This document shows, one piece after another, positions 27,134 to 36,610 of a DNA stretch of 64,000 nucleotides; within the stretch, counting starts at the first letter, position 1, and the number at the start of each line of letters is the position of its first letter. Source of the DNA: Streptomyces sp. NBC_01775 (GTDB lineage: Bacteria > Actinomycetota > Actinomycetes > Streptomycetales > Streptomycetaceae); contig NZ_CP109104.1 of NCBI RefSeq assembly GCF_035917675.1, forward strand, positions 8,680,001 to 8,744,000, in the 5' to 3' direction. The notes below the pieces were generated by a model, which did not search any database, was not told the DNA's origin, and saw nothing but the letters and a program-made list of their open reading frames with translations. The translations under genes were made by a program, and so were the position numbers.

Positions 27134-28249
27134 GTGTCCGGCATGCCCAACTTCGGCTGGCCCGGAGACGCCGGCGTGAAGCGCCAGACGGTCGGGTCGG
27201 TGATCAGCGAGGGCGTCTACCACGTCTCCGAACTGCACGACCGCGCCGTCGCTCTCTACGGCACCGCCACACTGCTGCACCAGCAGGTCACCACCCAGAT
27301 CGACGCCCTGCGGTCCCGGCGTACCGACGGGCGTTCGCTCGCCGCGGGCGTCGCGCTGCTCACTGTGATCACCGAGACCGTCAAGGACTCGGACGAGGAA
27401 CTGGAGAAACTGCTGAGTGCCGCTGACGCCCAGGCCGTCCGGCCCGAGCTCGGCCGTCCCGGCACCCTCCCGCTCGACATCGCGCAGACGCTCAACGGCT
27501 ACGGCGGCGGAATGGTCCTGGGCCAGTTGGCGGTGCGGCTCGGGCTGCTGGCCCGGCACTCGATGCTCAACGCCGCCGCGGAATTCCTGCCCTCCCAGAC
27601 GGTGGAGGAACTGCCCGCGGCGCTCGACGAGCTCGGTGTCACCCTCGCCGAACCCACGGCGGAGGAGGCCACGGCGGAGGTCGCAGAGGCATTCGGCGCG
27701 GGTGCCATGGAGACGCTGTCCGGGGCGAGTGTCGCGGCAGCGGGTCTGGGCTTTCTCGTCACCGCGGGGCTGGAGATAGGCCTGAGCTGGATCTCGGCGA
27801 AGAAGAACGCCGGGGAGCTCCAAGCCGCCATTGACGACTACCAGAAGAAGATCGACAAGCTGACGGGCTATCTGCGGGTGGCGACCACAAAGAACGAGGA
27901 GGCCTGTGCGTCCATCCGCCGGGACCAGCAACTCGTCAACGGCGTACTGTCCGCGCTGGCCAAGGAGTTCGGGCCGATCGGCACGGCGCCGCCACCACCC
28001 GACGAACACCGGGTCGCCGAGACACTGGTGGCCCTGCGGCAGGCCCTCCGGCACTACGGGCTCTACGCCGAGGTACGCATCCACTGGCAGCGGTGGCGGA
28101 ACAAGTACGGGGAGGACAGCGGCCCCACCTTCGTCGAGTGGTACGACGAGGGCGCGCCGGAAGGCGCCAGCCGTGAACAGATCAACTCCTGTCTGAACGC
28201 CCTGCGCAGCGCATCCCGGAGCTTCGCGAGGACGCAGCCCCCGCCGTGA
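27134..28249 (+). CDS. Cassette gene C: paralogue of gene A
   Basis: 371 residues, GTG start 4 bp after the stop of gene B. Helical N-terminal half (VYHVSELHDRAVALYGTATL, LLTVITETVKDSDEELEKLL), then a hydrophobic segment at about 196-217 (ASVAAAGLGFLVTAGLEIGL). A coiled coil follows (ELQAAIDDYQKKIDKLTGYL) and the end has FVEWYDEGAPEG. The layout - hydrophobic hairpin, coiled coil, long helix, WY-x-EGA - repeats gene A. Like A it lacks a signal peptide. Function unknown; overall form resembles helical pore formers, but no named family was recognised. Confidence 0.75.
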   Translation: MSGMPNFGWPGDAGVKRQTVGSVISEGVYHVSELHDRAVALYGTATLLHQQVTTQIDALRSRRTDGRSLAAGVALLTVITETVKDSDEELEKLLSAADAQAVRPELGRPGTLPLDIAQTLNGYGGGMVLGQLAVRLGLLARHSMLNAAAEFLPSQTVEELPAALDELGVTLAEPTAEEATAEVAEAFGAGAMETLSGASVAAAGLGFLVTAGLEIGLSWISAKKNAGELQAAIDDYQKKIDKLTGYLRVATTKNEEACASIRRDQQLVNGVLSALAKEFGPIGTAPPPPDEHRVAETLVALRQALRHYGLYAEVRIHWQRWRNKYGEDSGPTFVEWYDEGAPEGASREQINSCLNALRSASRSFARTQPPP

Positions 28250-28405
28250 GGGCCGACTCCGGTTGCGGTGACGGCTGACACGGCCGCCGCACTGCGTCCA
28301 CGGCTCCCGGCGCGGGCACCGGCCGGGCCGGACGGGGTGCGGCGGCCACGGTGGCCGGGCCACCGGAAGTGGACGAATCGGAGGTCATGGCGAAGCTGTC
28401 ATGCA

Positions 28406-28443
28406 GACCGTGTCCTACACGACTCACCACGTAGGACACGGTC
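28406..28443. promoter_or_regulatory. Strong 13-bp inverted repeat, likely operator
   Basis: GACCGTGTCCTAC (28406-28418) and its perfect complement (28431-28443) flank a 12-bp spacer. The GTCCTAC...GTAGGAC form is like sites of HxlR or TetR regulators that control quinone reductases and dehydrogenases. It stands 25 bp upstream of the broken oxidoreductase gene. It could also fold as a hairpin after the helical cassette, but it lies 157 bp past that stop. Confidence 0.6.
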
Positions 28444-28467
28444 CAAGAAGCCCGTCGTGCGGCGGCC

Positions 28468-29028
28468 ATGACCACCACCCCGATGTGCCAGCAGGGCCTC
28501 GTCGACCTCGGCGGCGTGACCGAGGGCGACCGGGTTCTGGTCCACGGCGGTGGTGGCGGGGTCGGCCACGTCGCGATCCAGATCGCTAAAGCGCTCGGCG
28601 CGCATGTGATCGCGACCGCCGGCGGGAGCAAGCGGAAGTTCGTCTAGGGGTTCGGCGCCGACGAGGTGATCGACTGCACGGCGGTCGACCTCACCGACGC
28701 GGTCCGCGACATCGACGTCGTGCTCGACACGATCGGCGGCGACACCGTCGAGCGGTCGCTCGGAGTGCTCCGCCCAGGCGGTCACCTGGTGACGGCGGTC
28801 GCCGAGGAGGATCCGGAGCTCGCCGCCAAGTACGAGGCCGCCGGCATGCGCTTCAGCGGCATCGCGGTCGACCCCGATCCGGTCGCCCTGCGAGGTCTCG
28901 TCGAACTCGTCGAACAGGGCAGGCTCCGGGTCCACGTGCAGGAGACGTTCCCGTTCGAGCGCGTCGCCGACGCGCACCGGCTGCTCGACGGCGGTCACCT
29001 CCAGGGCAAGCTCGTCCTCACCGTCTGA
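28468..29028 (+). pseudogene. Truncated zinc-less quinone oxidoreductase with an internal stop
   Basis: The remaining sequence is the nucleotide-binding half of an MDR-type oxidoreductase: QGLVDLGGVTEGDRVLVHGG, VGHVAIQIAKALGAHVIA, then GFGADEVIDCTAVDL and the C-terminal FERVADAHRLLDGGHLQGK. A TAG at 28,645-28,647 replaces the Glu expected in KRKFVEGFGADEV. The N-terminal catalytic half (about 110 residues) is missing; the local start MTTTPMCQQGLV seems a relic of the VPMTTLTAWQGLV stretch in the family. Not functional as it stands, although an ATG at 28,666 could make 120 residues. Confidence 0.75.
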
Positions 29029-29037
29029 TCCCGTCGT

Positions 29038-29060
29038 GGGCCTCGCGTGAGCCGAGGCCC
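29038..29060. terminator. Hairpin between convergent genes
   Basis: GGGCCTCG at 29038-29045 pairs with CGAGGCCC at 29053-29060 around a 7-nt loop, ten bases after the stop of the oxidoreductase relic. The membrane protein gene ends 92 bp to the right and could use it as well. Confidence 0.5.
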
Positions 29061-29151
29061 CACTGATGGACGACCTCGTGGGGTTCGTCTTCGGGGACTG
29101 GAGCACCACCTCGGTCCTCCATGTGATGCCGCCCGTCCCGGCTCCGTCCGA

Positions 29152-30006
29152 TCAGCGGAGCATTGCCTGTCGCACCGTGATGCCATGGCGTGAGCGGAGC
29201 CGCCTGAGCTCCCACAGGCTCAACGCGGTGATGGACAACGGCGCACCGAAGATGAGGGCCATCCGCACGCCGAAGGGCGCGGCGTCGTAGGCGCCGGTGA
29301 ACAAGTCAGAGACGGCGAGTTCCCACACCAGCACCATCGCCAGCAGCGGCGGCAGCGCTTCGTGGATGTCGGCGGTGCGGAACACATGAATCAGGACCAT
29401 GGCAATGCCGTAGAGGATGAACGGCACCACCCACAACAGGAAGAAGAGCGTGAAGGCGAGGCGTGCGTAGGCCCCGGGCGACGGCGTCGCCTTACTGGAG
29501 ATGAGAACGTCCCCGAACACACCGTTTCCGAGCAGCAGGACGAAGACGATCGAGCAGAACAGCGCGCACAGCGCTCCCAGCGGTTTCAGCGCACGCCGCA
29601 GGAACAGCTGCCGGCTGGGCGGGCGGGTCGCTGCGATGAAACCCGCCACGCAGACCGGGAACGTGATCGCGAGCAGGTTCACAGAGGTCTCGACCTGATC
29701 CATGCGCTGGTCCAACAGACCCTCGGCGTCCGTCACGAGCCGGTACGCCAGCAAAATGCACACCACCGCCGCGAAGCCGACCACCGTGCGCACGACCTGG
29801 ACCTTCTTCACAGCCGGGTCCTGAACCCGGTCGGGCCGCGAAGGGGTGAACACCCGGCGACCCACCGCGATCGGATTGATCGTGCGCCACACCCGGCTTC
29901 CCCACGAGGGACGACGCCGCGGAACCGGAGGCCAGACCGGCGCCGGACCCCCCGGCGGTTGTCCGCCGTACGGCCCCCAAGGGTTCTGCCCCATGCCGCC
30001 ACTCAT
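29152..30006 (-). CDS. Multi-pass membrane protein of unknown function
   Basis: 284 residues. The N-terminus is Gly/Pro/Trp rich (MGQNPWGPYGGQPPGGP), followed by basic RRRPSWGSRVWRTINPI and then six hydrophobic helices. A loop RPPSRQLFLRRALKP separates the first two from the others. I know no family beyond similar unnamed actinomycete membrane proteins. The start at 30006 or the ATG at 29994 are both possible; no strong ribosome site decides. Confidence 0.7.
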   Translation of the reverse strand: MSGGMGQNPWGPYGGQPPGGPAPVWPPVPRRRPSWGSRVWRTINPIAVGRRVFTPSRPDRVQDPAVKKVQVVRTVVGFAAVVCILLAYRLVTDAEGLLDQRMDQVETSVNLLAITFPVCVAGFIAATRPPSRQLFLRRALKPLGALCALFCSIVFVLLLGNGVFGDVLISSKATPSPGAYARLAFTLFFLLWVVPFILYGIAMVLIHVFRTADIHEALPPLLAMVLVWELAVSDLFTGAYDAAPFGVRMALIFGAPLSITALSLWELRRLRSRHGITVRQAMLR

Positions 30007-30342
30007 CGCCTGCCCCCGTTGCTGATCCTGTACGTCGCCTGCAAACGGTCCAGAGAATACGCAACCCGGCGAGCCACGGCTCAGGCGTCACCCTCGCCCG
30101 ACTCGACATATGACGATCGCCGCGCCTGGCGCGGTTCCGCCGTAGCCCGGGTAGGCGCCGGAGAACCTTGGCTTCGTCAGTGAACCCTGTGCTTTGGTGC
30201 GGATCTTGGGCAGTGGTCGCGAAGGGTTGCCGCTGTGTTCGTTTACGAGGTACTGGCCTCGCGTGAGACCGCGTACGCCTCACCACCGGGCAGTGGGCGG
30301 TGATGCCCCGTCAGGTAGCTGTGGACCTCCGCCGTTCACCGA
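30007..30342. other. Intergenic region upstream of the membrane protein
   Basis: Open frames exist on both strands but none has a ribosome site plus motif. The promoter of the membrane protein gene is expected near 30,020-30,090. Confidence 0.35.
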
Positions 30343-30770
30343 CTGTGGCCGGTGACGCCGGAGGTCATGCAGGCCGACTCACTGTTCTGGGACTCGCCGG
30401 CGTTCGACGAGATCGACGAGGTGGACGTCGAAGGGGTAACCGCTGCCTTCGGCAGCGTCGACATCGTGGCGAGACGCCGTGCGACCGGCGCGGTCTGCCC
30501 GATGGTGGTCGGCTCTCGGACCGAGTGCACGACTCCTATACGCGCGCTTCACCACTCGGTTGAACCACATGCTGGAGCGTGTCGGGCCCGCGCTGGCAGG
30601 ACGGGCCGACTACCCGTCTGGCTACCCAACTGGGTGTGGGAGCCGGGCGGATGACTCCGCTGTGCAGGGTCATGGCACTGCCGGATCCGCAGTTCGCCAC
30701 ACCGCGCGTAGCGACCGACGGTGCCGTCGACGTCGAGCCGCACCCGCTTACTCTGCCGACCGCCGTCGCG
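30343..30770 (+). mobile_element. Remnant of an ISL3-family transposase
   Basis: Broken in at least three frames. The first part reads SLFWDSPAFDEIDEVDVEG, then AAFGSVDIVARRRATGAVCP. In the next frame DGGRLSDRVHDSYTR completes the ISL3 zinc-finger region (CPxCGxxSxRVHxRYxR). Later LGVGAGRMTPLCRVMALPDP followed by QFATPRV matches the segment before the first catalytic Asp (GVDDFALRRG). The DDE core itself is lost. No terminal inverted repeats were found. Confidence 0.6.
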
Positions 30771-31074
30771 CCGAGCGCATGTTGCTGGATCCGCGCTGGA
30801 CCAGCGCGACCACCGCACCACGAACCCACATCAGCCACCTGGCCGGCGACTTCAGGATGACCAAGCTTCACTCAGCCACTGCCCCAGCGTCATCTGCTCG
30901 TCCAGCGCTTGCCCCGCGAGGTAACGAATCGACCAGGGGTGGGTGACCACCGACCGGCCACCGTCCCACAGGACCGGCAGCGATCGCGTCGCGAACGCTA
31001 CGGGGTGGACGACGGCCCCGCGCAGCCGTTGGTATACCCGGTGGGCGGGGGAGGGGAGCAGGTCACCGCCGAGG
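30771..31074. other. Gene debris between the ISL3 remnant and the kinase
   Basis: On the plus strand RRRAERMLLDPRWTSATT could be the end of an AraC-type HTH protein, without certainty. On the minus strand 30,860-31,070 a start-less frame reads LLPSPAHRVYQRLRGAVVHP and THPWSIRYLAGQALDEQMTL, which has clear coding character but no family I can name. All of this looks like fragments. Confidence 0.35.
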
Positions 31075-33585
31075 TCATGCGCTGGTGTGTGCGGGGTCCT
31101 CGAGGCCGAGGTCCACGGCCCGGGCGTGGAGCTTGTAGAACTCGTCCAACACGGGGTGCGTCGTCGTGGGGTCGCTCGCGTACTCCCGCAGGGCGTCGCG
31201 ATAGAGGCGAACGGTGCCGGTGAGGGGAGAGGTCGGGCCCAGGAGCCGCTCGCAGTCGGTGAGCACCTCCTCGAAAGCGGTGGACGTATCGGCCACATCG
31301 GCACCAGATCGCCCCCGCGCGTCGGCGAGGTAGGCGCGGGCGGCGAGAGTGCCGTAGTGCTCCGCTCCCCACAGCCGTTGGATATCGGCGAGCAGCTCCT
31401 CGTATGCCGCGACCGCTCCGGCGAGGTCTCCCGCGTTCGCGAGCAGGCCGGCGAAGGTGGTACGAGCAACGAGCACGGAGTAATGGTCCGGCCCCGCCAC
31501 CCGCGAGAGGTCGGCGAGGAACTCGCGGTGGGCGTCGACTGCCCCGGCCGGGTCGCCCGCCTCTCCCCGCAGGCGGATCAGGGCGTCGCGGACCTCGAGG
31601 GCGGCGAGATGGTCGGGTCCCAGGGCCCGCAGGTGATCGTCCAGCAGGCGCTCGAACTCCACCGCCCACTTGCCGGGGTCGTCCTCCCCGTCTCTCAGCT
31701 CAGCCAGATCCATCTTCAGTTCGAGGAAGCGGCGGCGTGCCGTGAGGGTGTCCGGGTGGTCGGGGCCCAGCACCCGCATATTCTCGGCGACCGCTTCCTC
31801 GTGGGCCGCCTCGGCCCCGGCGTGGTTACCCGCCTTCGCCCTCAGCTTGCCGAGCAGTCCACGCAGGCTCAGGGTGTCGGGGTCGTCGGGGCCCAGCACC
31901 CGCAGGTGATCGGTCAGGAGCGCCTCAACGGTGACGACCGCTCCCGCGGGGTCGCCCGCCTCAGCCTGCTTTTCGGCGTGCTCCCCACGCAACTTCAGGG
32001 TCTGGGGGTGGTCGGGGCCCAGGGCACGGACGTGGTCGGCGAGCAAGTCCGTGAACTCGGCGGCCACTGCCTCCGGAGCTGCCATGGCCCCGAACGTGGC
32101 GACCATGGCTCGGACCTCAAGGGTGGCGGGATCGTCGGGTCCCAACAACCGTGCGCAATCCGCGCCGAGGTCGGCCAACAGACGAGCAGCCTCCGCGACC
32201 TCTCCGGCCTCCATGATCTGGAAGGCATGGCTGCTGCGGGTGGCCATGGTGTTGGCGTCGTCGGGCCCCAGCGCACGCGTGTAGTCCGCGACAAGGTCTG
32301 CCAACATCCGTGCGGCTTCTCCGTGTTGCCCCGCCTGGCCGCGGTTCAAGGCGTGCTCATGGCGTGAGGCCAGGGTGTCGGGGTGGTCGGGCCCCAGCAC
32401 GCGCGCCCGGTCGGCACTGACCTCGGCCATCACATGTGCCGCCTCCGCATGCTCGCCGGCGTCTGCGAGGTTCATGGCGTGCTCATGGCGCGAGGCCAGG
32501 ACGTCGGGGTGGTCGGGGTCCAGGACAGGTGCCCCGTCGGCACCAGCATCGGCACCGACCTCAGCCGTCGAACCAACGGACTCTCCGGGGTCCGCGTCCT
32601 GGCCGGCCGGCTCTTCTCGTCGCGGCGCCGTGGCGGTGGGAGCGGCATGGGGCGGGGTGGGCGCCGCTGGTTCGGTGTAGGGCGTGGTCGGGGGTGTCGT
32701 CCGGTGGTGGATGAGGGTGGTCACGGCGGCCGGCCAGGGGGAGGTGGCGGGGAAGTCGTCCGGCGGGTCCCAGTGCGACGTGATCCGTTCGAGCAGCTCC
32801 GGAAGGGTGGGCCGGTCGCCGGGATCCTTGGCCAGGCATGCGGCGGCCAGGTCGTGGAGCGGCCCGTGGAGGGCGTCCAGGTGCGGTTGGCCGGCGACGA
32901 CGCGGTGGAGGACCGCCAGGGGCGGGCCCTGGCCGAACGGCTCCGTGCCGGTGGCGGCGAAGACGATGACCGCTCCGAGGGCGAAGACGTCGCTGGCAAG
33001 GCCCACGTCTCCACCCTCGATTTGTTCGGGGGACATGAAACCCGGCGTGCCGATGTACTGGCCCGTTCCTGTCAAAGCGGTGCTTTCCAGGGTCCGGGCG
33101 ATCCCGAAGTCGATCACGCGGGGCCCGTCGGCGGCCAGCACCACGTTCGACGGCTTGAGATCACGATGGAGCAGCCCCTCGGCGTGGACGGCCTGGAGCG
33201 CTTCCACCAGCCTGGCCGTCAGCGGCCACATCGAGCTTTCCGGCAGCGGCCCGGTTTTGGCCACCGCTTCGGCCAGGTCAGGACCGGGAACGTAGACCGT
33301 CGCGATCCACGGCGGGTCGCCCTCCGGGTCGGCGGCCACCACGGGAGCGGTGAACGCCCCGCTGACCGCCCGTGCCGCCTCCACCTCCCGTCCGAAACGC
33401 CGCCGGAACTCCCACTGCCCCGCCAGGTGCGGGTACACGACCTTCACCGCCACAGCCAGCCCACCCGGTGAACGGCCCAGGAACACCTCTCCCATGCCCC
33501 CGGCACCCAGCCGGCCACGCAACACAAACGCCCCCACCCGCTCCGGGTCCCCCGCTCTCAACGCCTCCACGCCGGCTTCCTCCAT
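31075..33585 (-). CDS. Ser/Thr protein kinase with TPR-like repeats
   Basis: 836 residues from this ATG. The kinase domain (about 10-270) has the glycine loop GRLGAGGMGEVFLG, the AVKVV lysine, HRDLKPSNV, DFGIAR and GTPGFMSPEQ. A proline-rich linker follows (PPTTPYTEPAAPTPP). From about residue 340 on, eight or so repeats of ~45 residues carry LGPDHPDTL-type centres, as in kinesin-light-chain/FxSxx TPR proteins. There is no membrane helix, so it is a cytosolic kinase, unlike PknB types. No obvious substrate gene is adjacent. A GTG at 33624 in frame would add 13 residues and is less likely. In-frame repeats make it prone to length variation. Confidence 0.85.
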   Translation of the reverse strand: MEEAGVEALRAGDPERVGAFVLRGRLGAGGMGEVFLGRSPGGLAVAVKVVYPHLAGQWEFRRRFGREVEAARAVSGAFTAPVVAADPEGDPPWIATVYVPGPDLAEAVAKTGPLPESSMWPLTARLVEALQAVHAEGLLHRDLKPSNVVLAADGPRVIDFGIARTLESTALTGTGQYIGTPGFMSPEQIEGGDVGLASDVFALGAVIVFAATGTEPFGQGPPLAVLHRVVAGQPHLDALHGPLHDLAAACLAKDPGDRPTLPELLERITSHWDPPDDFPATSPWPAAVTTLIHHRTTPPTTPYTEPAAPTPPHAAPTATAPRREEPAGQDADPGESVGSTAEVGADAGADGAPVLDPDHPDVLASRHEHAMNLADAGEHAEAAHVMAEVSADRARVLGPDHPDTLASRHEHALNRGQAGQHGEAARMLADLVADYTRALGPDDANTMATRSSHAFQIMEAGEVAEAARLLADLGADCARLLGPDDPATLEVRAMVATFGAMAAPEAVAAEFTDLLADHVRALGPDHPQTLKLRGEHAEKQAEAGDPAGAVVTVEALLTDHLRVLGPDDPDTLSLRGLLGKLRAKAGNHAGAEAAHEEAVAENMRVLGPDHPDTLTARRRFLELKMDLAELRDGEDDPGKWAVEFERLLDDHLRALGPDHLAALEVRDALIRLRGEAGDPAGAVDAHREFLADLSRVAGPDHYSVLVARTTFAGLLANAGDLAGAVAAYEELLADIQRLWGAEHYGTLAARAYLADARGRSGADVADTSTAFEEVLTDCERLLGPTSPLTGTVRLYRDALREYASDPTTTHPVLDEFYKLHARAVDLGLEDPAHTSA

Positions 33586-33739
33586 CGCCCCAGAACGCAC
33601 ACGGGGGTCCACGCGTCCGAACACCTACCCAACTCCGAACCCGACAGGCGAAGATTCACCACCGGCCTGTGCCGATACCGCCGGGCGTAACCAACTGGCC
33701 CCCCGCGGAAGTTGAGCTGGATGTGAAGAAGAACAACCG

Positions 33740-34160
33740 CCCCGCCGGGACACCGAAGAAGCTGTCTACCAGTCCCGTTTGAACCTGTCCACGGCCACCC
33801 TCGGACTCGTGGGCGATCTTCTGCACGGCCAGCTTAAGAAGATCCGCTCGCGGTGGCGCAAGCTTCCGCCCGGGAAGATCGCCACCATCGTTCTCGCTGT
33901 CCTCTGCCACGACCAGCGTCTTTGCGACATGGCTGCCGCCAACGACGTCTCCCACACCATCGTGCGGCCGGTAGGTGCAGGCAGGTCAACTAGCCGATCG
34001 CGGCCGAGCGGGCAGTCTGCGAGCACGCCTTCGCCTGCCTGAAGAACTCGCTTCCTCACCAAACTCCGGCTCTGCGGCCGGCACGCGACCACACTGCTGC
34101 GGCACTGACTGCTGCGGGCACTGCTTGTACTGACCAACACCGGAATCGCCCGCCGACAGA
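33740..34160 (+). mobile_element. Remnant of an IS5-family transposase with internal deletion
   Basis: The N-terminal piece DTEEAVYQSRLNLSTATLGL and IRSRWRKLPPGKIATIVLAV, then HDQRLCDMAAANDVSHT, is the HTH region of Streptomyces IS5-type DDE transposases. The catalytic core is missing; after VRPVGAG the sequence jumps to QPIAAERAVCEHAFACLKN and TKLRLCGRHATTLLR, i.e. the C-terminal part containing the last DDE residue. Stops lie at 33,991 (TAG for Gln) and 34,106 (TGA for Trp), and a 2-base loss follows LKN. Dead element. Confidence 0.65.
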
Positions 34161-35881
34161 CGATCTTCAGCACAGACATCCGCGCTGGGACCAGCACGGA
34201 CACCACACCACGTACCCACACCAGCCTGGGCGTTGAGTTCGTCTCCTGCGTGGAGTCGGAGCATGAGCAAGATCGTGAAGACGGGCATCTCCCGCGCTTC
34301 CTGATACGCCGCCATGAACTCACCCATCAGGACGGGGTTCCGTGGCCTCGCCGGCCAGGTACGACGAAGCGGCCACCGGACACGTCCGGTCCTTCGCCGC
34401 GTTGATGGCCATCCGCAACGCGAGCCGACTGCTCGGGTGGCTCGCCGCTGACCGCGCCGACGTGAACCACGGCCCTGCGCGGCTTCGCCGACGGCCTGCC
34501 GGCCGACCTCGACCTGCTCGGATACAGGCAGAGCGGCCGTCCTCCGGTGCGCGTGATGGTGTTCGGCTACTCGCGGATCATAGCCACGCCACCCGGCGAA
34601 CCCATGCGGACACGGCACCAGCTTCGGCGGTGAGCCGTCCTTGGTCGCAGTGGGGCGGGCAGGACATGGGTCTACGGGGAATTCATGACCCTCCGGTCGG
34701 CTGACGTAGGTGTAGGTGGCGTCGTCGGCGACGCCACCGCCGGTTGTGATGACGAGGGGACGGTACCGGCCGTCATGGTAGGTGTGGTGATGGTGAGTCG
34801 GCTGAAGGAGAGGACGGTCACGGTGACGACGGTCGGCCCGACGGCCACCTGGCTGACTGTCGACAGGTAACGGGGGTTCCACTCATAGAAATCCCTTTCA
34901 CATGTGGTGACAGGGACCGCCCGGAACGTAGGTCAGCGCCGCAGGAAGTGGTGCAACCCTCCCGACCAGGCCCTTTCAGTTGCCCGTATCCGGCGATCGT
35001 TGCGGCGGTTCGCCCGTAGCCGCCCCGGGCGGACCATGCCGGACGACCTGTTCACGTTCGGCAGTGTCGCGATGGCGCACTGCTCGGCCGCCACCCAACG
35101 GTCACCGTCCCGTCCCTGCCATGGCTGTTGGTCACGCCGTCCAGCGCCGGTGGGAGCTCCAGGTGGCGGTCGGCGACACCCGGACCTGGCCGCGAACAAC
35201 CGTGCCGCACGCCGTGGCACGGTGATCGAGGCCGAGTACCCTGGCCCGGCCGGCACCCGCCAGGTCGGCTCAGTGACCGCCGGTGAACCGGCGACCCGCG
35301 CCCGGCTCGGTCTGCTGCGCCTGCCCGGGAGGCCGCAGGCGAACTGCACCGCGTGGAGCCCCCGTTCACCGTGGACACCTGGGCGGCCCCGGCTGATCGA
35401 GGGCAAGCGGCGGGCCCGCGTGCCCGCCGGCCGGGCGGGACTGTACGTCGTCCTGGAAACCTCTTCCCGCACAGGAACCCCAACCTGCGGGCCTGGGCCG
35501 CGGCCTGCCAAATTCGCCACGGACTCGCCCATCCGCGCCAGGACCGAGTACCCCGGCCAAGGCCGCCTGAAGAGCCGTTACTCCGCCGGCAGTTCCACGG
35601 TCACCAACGTGCCCCGGGCTTCCGGGACGGACCGGCCAAGACCGCGTGACGAGCCACTTGCGGCTGGTCGCTTTCCTGTTGTGGCGGTCGGCCCGGTCAA
35701 GTAAGGTCACCCAACGTGAACACCGGCCCGGCGCTACGCCACGCACAGATTGGCCACCCGGTGGACGGCTGATCGCACGGCGGGTGCAAAGAACGCACCC
35801 CCTCAGTTCGGCACGCGGACCTCCCGGCACTCGCGCACCGCGAGTCCGTCTTCCGTGTCGAACAACAACGAGGTAAGCCGA
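34161..35881. other. 1.7-kb region without a convincing gene
   Basis: Long open frames on both strands give Arg/Pro-rich text typical of non-coding GC-rich DNA. Two short stretches look like gene debris: minus strand 34,230-34,335 (MGEFMAAYQEAREMPVFTIL), and plus strand 34,470-34,640 (GFADGLPADLDLLGYRQSGR, PPVRVMVFGYSR), perhaps from a transposase. No ribosome sites, RNA genes or strong palindromes were noticed. A promoter for the VOC gene should lie close to 35,800. Confidence 0.4.
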
Positions 35882-36256
35882 ATGACAGCCACGTTCAACC
35901 ACACCATCATCGCTGCCAAGGATCGCGACGAGTCGGCTCGGTTCTTCCGAGAGCTGTTGGAACTCGAGGAAGCACCGTCCTGGGGCCCGTTCACCAACAT
36001 CCAGCTCACCGACGGCGTGCTACTGCAGTTCGCCGAGCCGCCGGTGGAGATCCAGATGCAGCACTACGCGTTCCTGCTCGACGACGAGCTGTTCGATCGC
36101 GCGTATGGCCAGCTGTGTGATCGCGGCATCGAGCACTGGGCCGATCCGCAGATGCGCCGCCCAGGCGAGATCAACAACGGACACGGCGGTCGAGGCGTGT
36201 ACTTCAAAGACCCCGCCGGTCACGCGATCGAGCTGATCACCCGCCCGTATCTGTAA
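35882..36256 (+). CDS. VOC (glyoxalase/bleomycin-resistance-like) family protein
   Basis: 124 residues, one vicinal-oxygen-chelate domain. TATFNHTIIAAKDRDESARF and the end GRGVYFKDPAGHAIELITRP are the two halves of the beta-alpha-beta-beta-beta fold. Metal ligands expected at His (FNHT) and Glu (IELIT) are present. Family members bind toxins, isomerise or act as dioxygenases; no substrate can be named. GAGG lies ahead of the ATG. It stands alone, followed by a strong terminator. Confidence 0.82.
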   Translation: MTATFNHTIIAAKDRDESARFFRELLELEEAPSWGPFTNIQLTDGVLLQFAEPPVEIQMQHYAFLLDDELFDRAYGQLCDRGIEHWADPQMRRPGEINNGHGGRGVYFKDPAGHAIELITRPYL

Positions 36257-36268
36257 CCGCGGGAGGAT

Positions 36269-36302
36269 CTGGTCGGGCGCCGGAAACGCGGCGCCCGACC
36301 AG
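36269..36302 (+). terminator. Hairpin terminator after the VOC gene
   Basis: A perfect 13-bp stem (CTGGTCGGGCGCC at 36269-36281; complement at 36290-36302) with an 8-nt loop starts 12 nt after the stop codon. Confidence 0.75.
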
Positions 36303-36610
36303 GCGGTCAGCCGGCCGAAACCCACTTTTGCCCCACGGCGCCCAGGGAACTGAGCGGCTGACGGGGCAGTTCCCTGGATCCCGTGCGGAGAGGGACATGT
36401 GGTGGGCCGGGTTCTGTCTCTTTGGCCCGTGTCGGGTCGCAGATCAGGATGCTGACGAGGTGGCGGCGGGGGCGCACGTGCTCGCGCGCAGCCGCCGGCG
36501 GTTCGCCGAGACACCTCCCGCCCGGTGGTTCCAGAGGTGGATGAAAACCGCCTGGCGGTGGCGGCCTCGGCCGCCACCCCGTCCTGCCGCGCCCGCTCCG
36601 GCCGTCGCCT
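36303..36610. other. Intergenic region between VOC gene and esterase
   Basis: Nothing credible is encoded here. It is the shared 3' region of two convergent genes beyond the terminator at 36,302. Confidence 0.45.

Noticed and set aside
34904..35704. 266-codon frame in the region before the VOC gene
   Set aside because: Arg/Pro/Gly-rich translation, no ribosome site, no motif; more like non-coding DNA.
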